Assembly (NCBI RefSeq): GCF_050859025.1
Contig: NZ_CP138200.1
Coordinates: 6,262,001-6,326,000 of the forward strand
Direction of reading: 5' to 3'
Origin: Wukongibacter sp050859025
Lineage (GTDB): Bacteria > Bacillota > Clostridia > Peptostreptococcales > Caminicellaceae
DNA: 64,000 nucleotides
Shown: one piece after another, positions 17,776-26,708 of the stretch
Position numbering within the stretch: position 1 is the stretch's first letter
Layout of the letters: each line of letters opens with the position of its first letter
Position numbers and translations under genes: made by a program
Notes under the pieces: model-generated
Databases searched by the model: none
Told to the model about the DNA's origin: nothing
The model's input: the letters and a program-made list of their open reading frames with translations, nothing else

Positions 17776-18843
17776 ATGAGTTTTATTAGAAAAACAACTG
17801 ACATTGATTTTGGTCAAACACCAATTGAAAATATCTTTATAAATGACTTTATGCCTATGGCCGATGGAACCTATGTTAAGGTTTATCTTTTGGGCTATAA
17901 ATATGCAGCCGACAGAGATGAAAATATTATTGTGGATAATAATACTATTGCAAAACACCTTAATATTCCCCTTGTAGATGTTCTAAAGGCTTGGGAATTT
18001 TGGGACAAGATAGGTATAATAAAGAAACACACAAAGGATACCGACGATGAAAATGATTTTGTCGTTGAATTTCTATCTCTAAGACAGCTATATATCGATA
18101 ATAACTACGATCTTAAGAATGCTCCAAAATCTGAAAAAGCTCCAAGCTCTAAAGATCGTGTATGTTCACCGGATGATTTGATAGAAGCTAATAAGGTTCC
18201 AGAAATTAAAAATATGTTTTATCAGATCGACCAGCTTATGCGAAGACAACTTACTGTAAATGAAAGAACTACGGTCCTTGAATGGATATATAATTTCAAT
18301 ATGGACCCTGATATTATTATTAAAGCATTTGAATACAGTATTGAGAAAAGAAAGGTAAAAAGCATCAGATACATCGGAGGAATTATAAGGAGCTGGTATG
18401 ACAGCGGTCTAATTAGCATCGACAAGCTTGAAGAACACTTAGAAAGCTCTGGCAGAAAATATATGTTCTATGACAAAATCTTCAAAACCCTAGGCTTTGG
18501 CTTCAGACAACCCTCTAAGGCAGAAAAGGAAGTTATGGATATTTGGATTGATAAGTGGGAATTTTCGTTGGATATGATACTTAAGGCCTGTGAAAACTCT
18601 AAAAAGACTTCTAATCCAAGCATAAACTATATTAACAGCATTCTATTAGCATGGAAAAATGACGGCCTTAAGACTCCTGAAGAGGCAGATGTTAGAAATG
18701 AGGAACGAAAGGCATCAAATAGTAAAATCAAAAAATCAACTGGAAAAACATCTAATAAAAATAATAAATTTAATAATTTTGAGCAAAGAGCTGTAAAATA
18801 CTCAAATGATGAACTTGAAAAAATTCTTGGAATCAAAAAGTAA
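17776..18843 (+). CDS. dnaD: DnaD-domain replication protein
   Basis: 355-residue protein with an N-terminal winged-helix segment (about 25-90: VKVYLLGYKYAAD, IAKHLNIPLVDVLKAWEFW) and two DnaD/DnaB_2 helical repeats (LTVNERTTVLEWIYNFNMDPDIIIKAFEY, then RQPSKAEKEVMDIWIDKWEFSLDMILKACE) each with the YIGGII / YINSIL motif. Such proteins aid primosome assembly and replication restart. Start at 17776 behind GGAAGG; a TTG 15 bases earlier lies in the ribosome site. Followed by a dnaC-like gene, the usual pairing in Firmicutes. Confidence 0.85.
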   Translation: MSFIRKTTDIDFGQTPIENIFINDFMPMADGTYVKVYLLGYKYAADRDENIIVDNNTIAKHLNIPLVDVLKAWEFWDKIGIIKKHTKDTDDENDFVVEFLSLRQLYIDNNYDLKNAPKSEKAPSSKDRVCSPDDLIEANKVPEIKNMFYQIDQLMRRQLTVNERTTVLEWIYNFNMDPDIIIKAFEYSIEKRKVKSIRYIGGIIRSWYDSGLISIDKLEEHLESSGRKYMFYDKIFKTLGFGFRQPSKAEKEVMDIWIDKWEFSLDMILKACENSKKTSNPSINYINSILLAWKNDGLKTPEEADVRNEERKASNSKIKKSTGKTSNKNNKFNNFEQRAVKYSNDELEKILGIKK

Positions 18844-18897
18844 AGCAAGGATGTTTTAAAAATTTCACGACTAACTATAGATTAAGTAGGTGTTTCT

Positions 18898-19887
18898 ATG
18901 AATAATAGGTTTATAAGACAAATCTTACTGGAATATGAAAAAAGAAGAGATAGAGCTGAAAAGGAGCTTGAATACAGACAGGATGAAGTATATAAAATAA
19001 TTCCTCGCTTAAAGAAAATTGACGATGAAATTGCTAAGGTGGGAATCAAATTATCTCGTGCAATACTTCAAAATCCCAGTAACTATGAGGTAGAGGTTGC
19101 AAAAATACGAGAGCATACTGAAAAGCTGAAACAGGAAAAGGCTGTACTTTTAACTGAAAATAATATTCCATTAAGCTTTTTAGAGATTAACTATACCTGT
19201 AACCTATGTAAGGATACGGGATTTGTTAGCAGTGGTATGAAGTGTAAATGTTTCAAACAAAGACTAATAGACAGAGCCTATGATATGTCAAACATATCCC
19301 ATTCCCTAGAGAATGAAAATTTTCAGACCTTCAATATTGAGATCTTTTCTGATGATAAGTTTGAAGATGAAGAATTAACACCTAAAGAAAATATGGTCAA
19401 TATATCCAGTGTTGCAGAAAGCTTTGTTATTAACTTTGATAAAAACAACGGAGAAAATTTGCTTTTTTATGGCACTACGGGTCTGGGAAAGACTTTTTTA
19501 TGTAATTGTATAGCTAAGGCCCTTCTGGATAAGGGAAAAATTGTTGTTTATCAAACCGCCTTTAAAATTTTAGAGATTTTAGAAGAATATAAGTTTAATA
19601 GAGATAAATCTCCAGAAATAAGGGAGAGCTATAATCTATTATTTGATTGTGACCTATTAATCATGGATGACCTAGGAACTGAGCTTACAAACACCTTTAC
19701 CAACGTGGAATTATTTAATATTATCAATACTAGATTGATTGCTAATAAGAAGACAATCGTTTCTACCAATAATTCACCTTTGGAAATTGCTGAAAAATAC
19801 AGCGATAGGATATATTCAAGAATCTTTGGTGAGTTTACTATTTTGAAATTTTATGGACCAGACTTAAGATGGGAAACAAAAAAATAA
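18898..19887 (+). CDS. dnaC: DnaC/DnaI-type helicase loader ATPase
   Basis: ATPase of 329 residues. N-terminal coiled region (about 1-85), a Cys cluster CNLCKDTGFVSSGMKCKCF near 100 (zinc binding), then an AAA+ domain of the DnaC/IstB type: Walker A GTTGLGKTFL near 195, Walker B LLIMDDLG near 257, and sensor region NIINTRLIANKKTIVSTNNS. The DnaI/DnaC-type family loads the replicative helicase (DnaB, also in this window). It follows dnaD by 54 bases with AGGTGTTTCT before the ATG. Not IS-linked, so a loader is more likely than IstB. Confidence 0.87.
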   Translation: MNNRFIRQILLEYEKRRDRAEKELEYRQDEVYKIIPRLKKIDDEIAKVGIKLSRAILQNPSNYEVEVAKIREHTEKLKQEKAVLLTENNIPLSFLEINYTCNLCKDTGFVSSGMKCKCFKQRLIDRAYDMSNISHSLENENFQTFNIEIFSDDKFEDEELTPKENMVNISSVAESFVINFDKNNGENLLFYGTTGLGKTFLCNCIAKALLDKGKIVVYQTAFKILEILEEYKFNRDKSPEIRESYNLLFDCDLLIMDDLGTELTNTFTNVELFNIINTRLIANKKTIVSTNNSPLEIAEKYSDRIYSRIFGEFTILKFYGPDLRWETKK

Positions 19888-19895
19888 TCTATACT

Positions 19896-19928
19896 TACGG
19901 GGCTAAATCTCATGAGTACAGCCCCGTA
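19896..19928 (+). terminator. Hairpin after the dnaC-like gene
   Basis: TACGGGGCT and AGCCCCGTA form a 9-bp GC-rich stem with a 15-base loop, 8 bases after the dnaC stop codon. No long T run follows, so ending is only probable. Confidence 0.55.
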
Positions 19929-20083
19929 GTGTTTATGAAATCCCAAATAACGCAAAAATTCGTCATTCTGAAAGAAGCATTTTTTATATAGATATTCCTT
20001 CCTATATCTAAGGTCCTAGGACTATAGATAGCAGACGTTTTCCCTTGCCAAATTATTCATATAAAAAATTTTGTAATTTTTTG

Positions 20084-20112
20084 TTGACAAGCTAAATAAT
20101 GTGTTGTAATAT
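20084..20112 (+). promoter_or_regulatory. Sigma-A-type promoter of the tRNA cluster
   Basis: TTGACA at 20084-20089, 17-base spacer, TAATAT at 20107-20112; the first tRNA starts 24 bases later. Confidence 0.8.
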
Positions 20113-20135
20113 ATATAACTGTGAGTAGTGAGCAC

Positions 20136-20211
20136 GACCCATTAGCTCAGTCGGTAGAGCACCTGACTTTTAATCAGGGTGTCCCGCGTTCGAGTCGCGG
20201 ATGGGTCACCA
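20136..20211 (+). tRNA. tRNA-Lys (TTT), CCA encoded
   Basis: 76-nt cloverleaf: acceptor GACCCAT pairs with ATGGGTC, anticodon loop centred on TTT, T-arm with GTTCGAGTC, ending CACCA. First of three tRNAs on one promoter. Confidence 0.95.
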
Positions 20212-20262
20212 ATTTCAATTATATTCTATATAATTGAAAGCCAAGTATATTTCTAATATCTT

Positions 20263-20337
20263 GGCCCCTTGGTCAAGCGGTTAAGACACCGCCCTTTCAC
20301 GGCGGTAACAGGGGTTCGAGTCCCCTAGGGGTCACCA
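20263..20337 (+). tRNA. tRNA-Glu (TTC), CCA encoded
   Basis: 75-nt cloverleaf: acceptor GGCCCCT / AGGGGTC, anticodon stem CCGCC / GGCGG with loop CTTTCAC (anticodon TTC), GTTCGAGTC T-loop, ending CACCA. Confidence 0.94.
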
Positions 20338-20371
20338 ATATAACCTATTAGGTTTATCCTAAAAGGTTTTT

Positions 20372-20447
20372 GCTGGTGTAGCTCAATTGGCAGAGCAGCT
20401 GACTTGTAATCAGCAGGTTGCGGGTTCGAGTCCCATCACCAGCTCCA
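20372..20447 (+). tRNA. tRNA-Thr (TGT), CCA encoded
   Basis: 76-nt cloverleaf: acceptor GCTGGTG / CACCAGC, anticodon loop CTTGTAA (anticodon TGT), GTTCGAGTC T-loop, ending TCCA. Confidence 0.94.
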
Positions 20448-20453
20448 ATATAT

Positions 20454-20493
20454 AAAAAAGGGATGTATGATAAGGTGCATATGTCTCTTTTTT
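20454..20493 (+). terminator. Terminator of the tRNA cluster
   Basis: AAAAAAGGGATGTATG pairs with CATATGTCTCTTTTTT (some G-T pairs); the T tract follows. Seven bases after tRNA-Thr. Confidence 0.8.
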
Positions 20494-20577
20494 CTTTTTT
20501 GAATTATCTTAGAACTATAAAAACAAAGGGCTACCTAGCCCCTAACCTTTATTAGATTTCTCTCAAAAAAGTAAAAT

Positions 20578-20603
20578 CGTGACAAGGTTTCAGACTTGTC
20601 ACG
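20578..20603 (-). terminator. Terminator of the agr operon
   Basis: On the minus strand CGTGACAAG and CTTGTCACG form a 9-bp stem with an 8-base loop, followed by ATTTTACTTTTTT. Lies 7 bases after the agrB stop codon. Confidence 0.9.
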
Positions 20604-20609
20604 ATTTAT

Positions 20610-21185
20610 CTATTTACCAAATAATAAGTTCCCAAATCCAAATACTACAGCTAAGGTCATCATATCGCTAATCTCTTGGAGTCCTACTAAATACACAATT
20701 ATATTAATTACAAATATTATTTTAATAACCTTCAAGCCCCCGGTTTTGAAGTTATTTTTTTCTTCATCTGATAGTCTTTTGTTTTTATTGTCTACAGTTC
20801 CAACCCTAATAGCTATAATATGACTTACTATATAAATAAGTACAAGGAAAAAAATATTGATGTCAATATGGTATCTCACAAATAAAGTAATTATGGGTAT
20901 AATCGTACTCAATATGAGACAAGTAGTGCTATCATTAGCATGATAACCCCCAAAATATCTTCTTATAAAGATAAATGTAACTGTATAAGAAACTACCGAA
21001 GAAAAAGCGTCTAACTCAGGAATTAATATATTTAAAAACATAGAAATTATTGATAGGTTTAATATTAATACCAAGTAATTCAATAAAACCTCGATAGAAT
21101 ATATTAATATCTCTTCCTTTTCTGTGTCCGACTCACTTATTAAAGCCATATATTTCCCCAGCTTAACGGCTGTATCATGTATCAT
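20610..21185 (-). CDS. agrB: AgrB-type membrane peptidase (autoinducer maturation)
   Basis: Integral membrane protein of 191 residues with about five to six hydrophobic segments. The AgrB core RRYFGGYHANDSTTC is present with His82 and Cys89, the catalytic dyad that cuts the C-terminal tail of AgrD and forms the thiolactone. Its start overlaps the response-regulator stop by 4 bases (ATGA), so they are translationally coupled. Last gene of the operon agrC2-agrC1-agrD-regulator-agrB. Confidence 0.92.
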   Translation of the reverse strand: MIHDTAVKLGKYMALISESDTEKEEILIYSIEVLLNYLVLILNLSIISMFLNILIPELDAFSSVVSYTVTFIFIRRYFGGYHANDSTTCLILSTIIPIITLFVRYHIDINIFFLVLIYIVSHIIAIRVGTVDNKNKRLSDEEKNNFKTGGLKVIKIIFVINIIVYLVGLQEISDMMTLAVVFGFGNLLFGK

Positions 21186-21880
21186 TTAGCAACTACCTTC
21201 TTTTCTTCTATTAGCTCTTTTTCTATCAAATCAACAAACTTACTTAGGAACTCTATATTTTTAGGCCTTGTGGCAAAACCTAATTTACCAAAGGACTTTT
21301 TATCAAGATTTTGTATAATATTGTTTAAAGACTTTCTCACCGATGATTTTTCTCTATCACTTTGGTTCGTAATAGTTTCATATACCCTACTTTTAGCATC
21401 CTCATCATATAAAAGCACCTTTATCATCCTTTGGAAAAAGGATTTTTGTCTTAAATCACATTTGGCATTTAATATTTCTTCTGTCTTATCATTTACCTTA
21501 TTATCTCTTAAAAAGTAAATATCTCTTTTTACAGCATTTAAAACCCTATTTAGATCTTCAAATCTCGTAGGTTTACTAACCTTATAATCATAATATTTCA
21601 TATACTTAACTACTTCACTATTATGTAAAAAAGTTATCAATATAACAAAGGGCTTATATTCATCAAGCAGGTGTCCAACCAGCTTGTCCCCCTCTAAATA
21701 AGGCATAACATGATCGGTTATAATTATATCAAAATCACATGTTTTCAATATTTCCTCTTTAGCATATTTTGGATTATAAAATCCTACAGGAATAATATCC
21801 TTATGAAACTCTGTTATATACTCACATAGTATATCTACTTGCTCTTTAAAATCATCTATTATAGCTGCTTTAATCTTAAT
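21182..21880 (-). CDS. Response regulator of the agr locus, apparent ATT start, Spo0A-like C-terminus
   Basis: Read from an ATT at 21880 it has 232 residues; the receiver has Asp9-Asp10, phosphoacceptor Asp56 (ITDHVMP) and Lys103 (SKPTRF). There is no ATG, GTG or TTG between the upstream in-frame TAG and the Asp pair, but AAGGGGGG sits 7 bases before the ATT, so ATT is the likely start. A Met at 21748 would remove half the receiver. The C-terminal region (SSVRKSLNNIIQNL, LGFATRPKNIEFLSKFVDLI) resembles the Spo0A DNA-binding domain, though weakly. It probably receives the agr signal; target genes unknown. Confidence 0.75.
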   Translation of the reverse strand: MKIKAAIIDDFKEQVDILCEYITEFHKDIIPVGFYNPKYAKEEILKTCDFDIIITDHVMPYLEGDKLVGHLLDEYKPFVILITFLHNSEVVKYMKYYDYKVSKPTRFEDLNRVLNAVKRDIYFLRDNKVNDKTEEILNAKCDLRQKSFFQRMIKVLLYDEDAKSRVYETITNQSDREKSSVRKSLNNIIQNLDKKSFGKLGFATRPKNIEFLSKFVDLIEKELIEEKKVVAK

Positions 21881-21949
21881 GTGATTACCCCCCTTCTAAA
21901 CTAAATTATGATTAAACTATCTCTATCCCGGTCCAGACTATCATTTCCC

Positions 21950-22081
21950 CTATTTTCTTAAAGACTTAGGTATTTCTGGTTCTCCATATCCAAGTGCACA
22001 AGCATTACTTTGTACTACTGAAGCTGCAAATGTAAGTAGAACTGGTATCAACGCCAATAGTATTTTATTAAGCTTTTTCAT
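21950..22081 (-). CDS. agrD: AgrD-type cyclic autoinducer peptide precursor
   Basis: A 43-residue ORF, starting MKKLNKILLALIPVLLTF, with an amphipathic/hydrophobic leader, then NACALGYGEPEIPKSLRK. Cys28 followed by a short ring segment and a charged tail (EPEIPKSL) is the clostridial AgrD pattern; the ring is most likely a thiolactone through Cys28. GGAGG lies upstream; the start overlaps the 3' end of agrC1 by 14 bases. It lies between receptor and regulator genes; AgrB processes it. The exact ring size (CALGY would be five residues) is inferred. Confidence 0.85.
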   Translation of the reverse strand: MKKLNKILLALIPVLLTFAASVVQSNACALGYGEPEIPKSLRK

Positions 22082-23294
22082 CTTCACCCACCTCCTCATA
22101 GGGGATTTGTATATCCAATGCAAAGTATCTATCTTTGATTATTTCATACTTTGCATCCTCGCCTATAAGAGAAAGCTTTATATTCTCCATATCCAAGTCC
22201 TGCTCAAGTATTTTTATCAACTTTCTTTTTTCTATATCATTTAAGATTATTTTGATATTAAAGCTGATGCATTCCTTTAACTCTAAGGTAACAATTATGT
22301 TTTCAAAGCTTATTTTATTTAAAGCACAGTTCAAAAGTATCTCTAGTATAAAGTAGATTTTTTTAAAATTATAGCTTACAAGCCCCAGTCTCTCGTCAAT
22401 ATGATAATGAAAATTGTTATTAGATTCCTTCATATCCCTAAGCATCTCTTCTATCTTTTCAATTTCTATAACATTTAAATAACTCTTCATTAGATTTAAG
22501 TAGTAGTGTATTTCATCCTCTGTACTATTGTATAGGAGCGTCTCAAAGGTCTTTTTAGGATTATTTAAAATTTCCTTATAGTTCTCATATAAGATGGTCC
22601 TATTTAGTAGCACAATAGTTACTATTACAAAAGCTATTGTCTCTATGAGAAATACTTGTATATTAAAAAATATTTTCCTAATTTCAATATCATATATATT
22701 TATTTTAAAGAACAGCTCAGTATAATTAACGCTAAACAAATAACTACTTGCAAGTAATGACATTATGACATAAAAGGTTATTTTCTTTGATCTTGATAGT
22801 AGATTCCACTCCAAATTCAACAATTTATTTGATCTTAGATTAAACTTTAAACAGATAAGTAGACTCATTATCTGAAGTATCCTAGTTGGAAAAGAAAATA
22901 TAAATCTATAATCATAATAATATCCAGAGTATTTTGCTCTCAATAAATTAATAATTGGTGTAGGAAAAATTTCACAAAACATTAGAGCAAACATAGCTAA
23001 ATAACCACTTAACAACGCCTGTCTAATATTAAATTGAAAAACGATTCTCAGAATAAGAACGTAACATAACAGAGATATAAAGCTCATTGTTATAAAGCTA
23101 TTTATATTCTTTCTTACTATAATCATCAATAAAGGAAAAACAACAGCAACTAATAATATTTTCATTATAAATTTCAGAGTAAGCTTTTTAGCTTTGAAAA
23201 TATTCCCTTTAATTACCACTATAGCTATCAATAACGTTAAAATACTCTCGGGAGCACCAACTACCATTGCATCGACTAAACTCATATTATCCAT
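22068..23294 (-). CDS. agrC: AgrC-like sensor, paralogue 1
   Basis: 408-residue membrane receptor: about six transmembrane helices in residues 1-235, then a cytoplasmic part. His263 in EIHYYLNLMK fits the HPK10-type phosphoacceptor box and Asn322 in LEILLNCAL the N-box, but the glycine boxes (DxGxG, GxGxG) of a HATPase are not seen. It is collinear, without gaps, with the paralogue encoded 80 bases upstream. It may sense the AgrD peptide and act as a degenerate kinase or a regulator of the other. Confidence 0.78.
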   Translation of the reverse strand: MDNMSLVDAMVVGAPESILTLLIAIVVIKGNIFKAKKLTLKFIMKILLVAVVFPLLMIIVRKNINSFITMSFISLLCYVLILRIVFQFNIRQALLSGYLAMFALMFCEIFPTPIINLLRAKYSGYYYDYRFIFSFPTRILQIMSLLICLKFNLRSNKLLNLEWNLLSRSKKITFYVIMSLLASSYLFSVNYTELFFKINIYDIEIRKIFFNIQVFLIETIAFVIVTIVLLNRTILYENYKEILNNPKKTFETLLYNSTEDEIHYYLNLMKSYLNVIEIEKIEEMLRDMKESNNNFHYHIDERLGLVSYNFKKIYFILEILLNCALNKISFENIIVTLELKECISFNIKIILNDIEKRKLIKILEQDLDMENIKLSLIGEDAKYEIIKDRYFALDIQIPYEEVGEDEKA

Positions 23295-23373
23295 AGGCTT
23301 CTCCCCAATCTACATAGACTTATATCGTATATTTTATAAAATCGTCAGGCCTTAATAATAAGCTTCCTTCAAG

Positions 23374-24600
23374 CTATGCCTTTTCATCCATTTCTGCATC
23401 TCCATATGGAATTCGTATATCTAGTTCAAAGTATTTATCCTTGATAATTCTATATGCTGCCCCTTCATCTACAAGGGAAAACTTTAAATTTTCCATATCT
23501 AAGTCATTTTCAAGTATCTTTAGTAATCTCCTTTTCTCTATGTCATTTAATATTACCTTTAAGTTGAATCCTATATCTAGATTTAACTCCAGGGTAACTA
23601 TCATATTCTCAAATTTTACTTGTTCTAAAACTCTATTTGAAAATATCTCTAATATAAGGTATAGCTTTTTAAAGTTATAGCCTGTCATCCCCAGCTTCTT
23701 ATCGATATGGTAATGAAAATCCTTACTGGATGACTTCATTTTTTTAAGTATTTCTTCTATTCCATCAATCCCAATGAGGTTAAGATAATACTTAACTACA
23801 TTTATATAATAATGTGTTTCTCCCTCGGTACTGTTGTATAATAATGCTTCAAAGGCTTTCTTAGGACTACCTAATATTTCCCTATAATCTTCATATAGTA
23901 TAGTTCTACTCAATAGAACCAGGATTATTATCATAAATACTATTGTTTCTATGTAAAACACTTGTATATTGAAAAAGATTTCCTTGACATCAATATTATA
24001 CAAATTTATTTTCATAAAGATATCAGTGTAATTAGCGCTAAATACATGAGTACTAACAAATAATATAACTATAGAATAATACGTCCTTTTCTTTGACCTT
24101 GATAATAAATTCCACTGAAAATTCAAAAGTTCATTTGACTTTAGATTAAATTTCAAACAGATAAGTAAAGCTATTATTTGAAATACCCTAGTTGGAAAGG
24201 AAAATATAAATCTATAATCAAAGTAGTATCCAGAATATTTTATCATCAACAAATTCATAATTGGCATTGAAAAGGTCTCGCAAAACATCAGAATAAACAG
24301 TCCTAGATAACCACCTATCAAAGCCTGTCTAACATTAAACCCAAAAATAAATCTTAAAGCAAAAATTAAAAATAATAACGATGTACAGCCTATTAATATA
24401 AAGCTAGTTAGATTCCTTCTTACAATAATTAATATTAAAGGATAAATAATTGAAGCTAATAATATCTTTATTATAAATTTTAGATTAAACTCTTTAGTTT
24501 TAAAAATATTTCCCTTAATTACAATTATACTAGTTAAATAAGTTAAGAAAACCTCGGGCGTACCTACAACCATTGCATCAAATAAACTCATTTTATCCAT
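23374..24600 (-). CDS. AgrC-like sensor, paralogue 2
   Basis: 408 residues, first gene of the agr operon; start at 24600, behind GGGGAGAGG, chosen over a Met six codons upstream. Same layout as paralogue 1: several N-terminal membrane helices, His263 in ETHYYINVVK, Asn at the N-box position (LEIFSNRVL) and no clear glycine boxes. Identical length and gap-free collinearity point to a local duplication. No AgrD peptide lies between the two receptors. Confidence 0.78.
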   Translation of the reverse strand: MDKMSLFDAMVVGTPEVFLTYLTSIIVIKGNIFKTKEFNLKFIIKILLASIIYPLILIIVRRNLTSFILIGCTSLLFLIFALRFIFGFNVRQALIGGYLGLFILMFCETFSMPIMNLLMIKYSGYYFDYRFIFSFPTRVFQIIALLICLKFNLKSNELLNFQWNLLSRSKKRTYYSIVILFVSTHVFSANYTDIFMKINLYNIDVKEIFFNIQVFYIETIVFMIIILVLLSRTILYEDYREILGSPKKAFEALLYNSTEGETHYYINVVKYYLNLIGIDGIEEILKKMKSSSKDFHYHIDKKLGMTGYNFKKLYLILEIFSNRVLEQVKFENMIVTLELNLDIGFNLKVILNDIEKRRLLKILENDLDMENLKFSLVDEGAAYRIIKDKYFELDIRIPYGDAEMDEKA

Positions 24601-25101
24601 AGGCCTCTCCCCAATCAAGATATACTTATATAACCCTATATTTTATTTTACAAAATTCTGCATTTTTCCACAATAAGTTTTTATCGACATTAATTTACAT
24701 ATTTTGCAGATATGCTTTTGAGATGGTTGTTTTCACTATCTTCTTATTCTTTTCACTCTTACAAACCTCTTAGCCCTTACCAGTTGATTCAGGGTGCATA
24801 CAAAGCTACAAAGTTAAAAAATTGAATAATTGTAATCAAGAAATAGAAATTAAATATGGCAACATAAATAGTGACTTATGCAAATCAACTTTTCAACCTA
24901 ATCTCCTTTTCCTCTATTTGGGGCAGAACCACATAGCCATCAAGCTAAGGAATATCAATCTGGTTACCTATGTACATAGGATTATATATTAATAGATAAT
25001 CCTATGTTTTTTCTAATTTTTTATAGAATCTATCCTTTTTGAGTATGCCAAATAAAGCTACCCTGTAATAGCTTTAAAAGTTTGTATTTAATCTGGCTAA
25101 A
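24601..25101. other. Gap upstream of the agr operon: direct repeat and IS end, otherwise no gene
   Basis: AT-rich DNA with the 24726-24919 direct repeat and the left end of an IS4-family element from 24920. No convincing coding region seen. Confidence 0.6.
24726..24919 (+). repeat. Direct repeat, copy 1 (about 195 bp)
   Basis: GTTGTTTTCACTATCTTCTT to CTCCTTTTCCTCTATTT. Matched over most of its length by 31469-31659, and the last 45 bases by 32500-32544. It abuts the left end of the IS at 24920. Confidence 0.75.
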
Positions 25102-26517
25102 CTAAGTTGCTACTTCTGAATCTAGATCTTTTATAGCTATTCCTTTTAGTATAGCCACAGCTGTTAATTTATCCTTTCTTTTAGATTTAATACCGTTTTT
25201 AGTAATTACCTTTAAGATTTTACAAAGTAATTTATGAAGCTTTTCAATATCCATAAATAGCTTTTCTCTAAGAAGTTTCAAATACTCTTTTACTATGCTA
25301 AAAGCCTTATATTCACTTACTTCCTTTTTTTCCTTAAAATATATAGTTTCTCTCATTTTAAAAACTATAAAGGAACAAAGAAGTAACCTTATTAATTTAC
25401 CATATAAACTGCATTCAAACCTTTCTATCTTTACTTTTTTAGCCATATGAATTTTAAATAAAAACTTAAATATTTTAAACATAATCTCTATCTGCCATCT
25501 TAAAGAGTATGTTTCATAAACTTTTTCTTTAGGCAAAGTAAGCTGATCAGCATTAGTTATATACATATTGACACTAGCTAGCTTTACAGCTTTTTCACTA
25601 AATTTCATCTGTTTTTTCTTTTGAACTTTTTCCTGCTATGATAACTTTTTAATCTTGTTTTCCTCAGATAATTTAGTTATAATTAATCTTGTTTTTAAAG
25701 ACTGAGTATTTCCAATATAAACATCCTTAATTTCTATTGTTTCTCCCTGGGCTAGGGGTGAAATAATATCTAAGATGTTAAGGTGGATATACTCTTTTCC
25801 TTTCTTTGGCTTACCATTTTTAAAAGTTTCTATATGACTGTTTTTAACATACACCTTTATATTAGTCTTAAGTCTTGATAAATAGTAGGCTTCCTTTCTC
25901 TCAATTATTTTCAAATCATCTATTTTAAAATACCCTAAATCCTTCAGGCACAAATCCTTAGGATCTATACTACTTTGTATCTTAAATAAATAGGTAGCAT
26001 CATTATAAGTACCATCAAATACATCCATATTTAAAAACTGTCCAGTATTCAAATTATATTCAAGCTGAATTTTAATACCAGATACAGTTTGATTGCCACC
26101 GGTACCTTTATATTTATCCTGGAAGGCACTAGGCAATTTAAAGGCTGAAGAGTCAGTTATTCTTATTTGATTAAAATGAGTATTTATCATAGTACCTTCA
26201 CTTAAAATATTACTTTGCCTCAGTAAAATCTCTTTAAATATATACTTCATAAATGACACGGATTTATCATTGAATCTTTGATTTAAGCCTTCTGTCGTAA
26301 TAGATAAATTCTCACAAATATCTAACCTAGTAGAAAGCTCTGACAAGGCAGATGTGCACATTTCTTCATTCAAAAATGTGCACAGAGATAAAAATTTTAC
26401 AGGACTAAGCTTGCTTTTTCTTTGTGAAAATCCAGTTTTATAAGCCACTTCATTAATAAATTCTTCTGAAAATATCTCTTTAAGTTTATTTGCTAAATCT
26501 TTTAATGTAGTTTTCAT
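25102..26517 (-). pseudogene. IS4-family transposase, broken by one TAG
   Basis: Read through one in-frame TAG at 25636-25638 the product would be about 471 residues. DDE features are visible: first Asp in TDSSAF near residue 130, second region DVFDGT and CLKDLGYFK, and the YREK signature YSLRWQIEIMFKIFK after the stop. The TAG sits between two conserved parts; nine codons later an ATG starts a 168-residue tail in the same frame. Without readthrough the product loses the catalytic Glu and should be inactive. Copy 2 also has one TAG, at a different place. Confidence 0.85.
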
Positions 26518-26521
26518 TATA

Positions 26522-26561
26522 TATGCTATCCTTTCTATAAAACTATAGAAAGGATAGCATA
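26522..26561. other. Perfect hairpin covering the transposase ribosome site
   Basis: TATGCTATCCTTTCTATA and its exact complement form an 18-bp stem with a 4-base loop, directly before the transposase start. The AAAGGA ribosome site lies in one arm, so transcripts entering from outside would hide it. Confidence 0.75.
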
Positions 26562-26708
26562 GTTCCGGGTTTTAGTCACCTTAGCTTGATAGCCATGGGG
26601 TCAAGCCAACATTTCCTATAAAAAATTATTCCAAGTGGATTGAAAGGCAATCAAAGAAGATTTTACCAAAACTATGGTACAAATTGGGATAGGTTATATT
26701 ATAGAATA

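Larger units (their letters stand above)
24920..26608. mobile_element. IS4-family insertion sequence, copy 1
   Basis: About 1.69 kb. Left end GGGGCAGAACCACATAGCC then ATCAAGCTAAG, right end the near reverse complement CTTAGCTTGATAGCCATGGGG, terminal inverted repeats of about 20-30 bp shared with the element at 29678-31462. It holds one transposase gene on the minus strand with an in-frame stop. Target duplication not seen. Confidence 0.85.

Noticed and set aside
18898..19887. IstB transposition helper
   Set aside because: No IS21 partner or ends nearby; it follows dnaD, and the Cys cluster fits the DnaI/DnaC-type loader.
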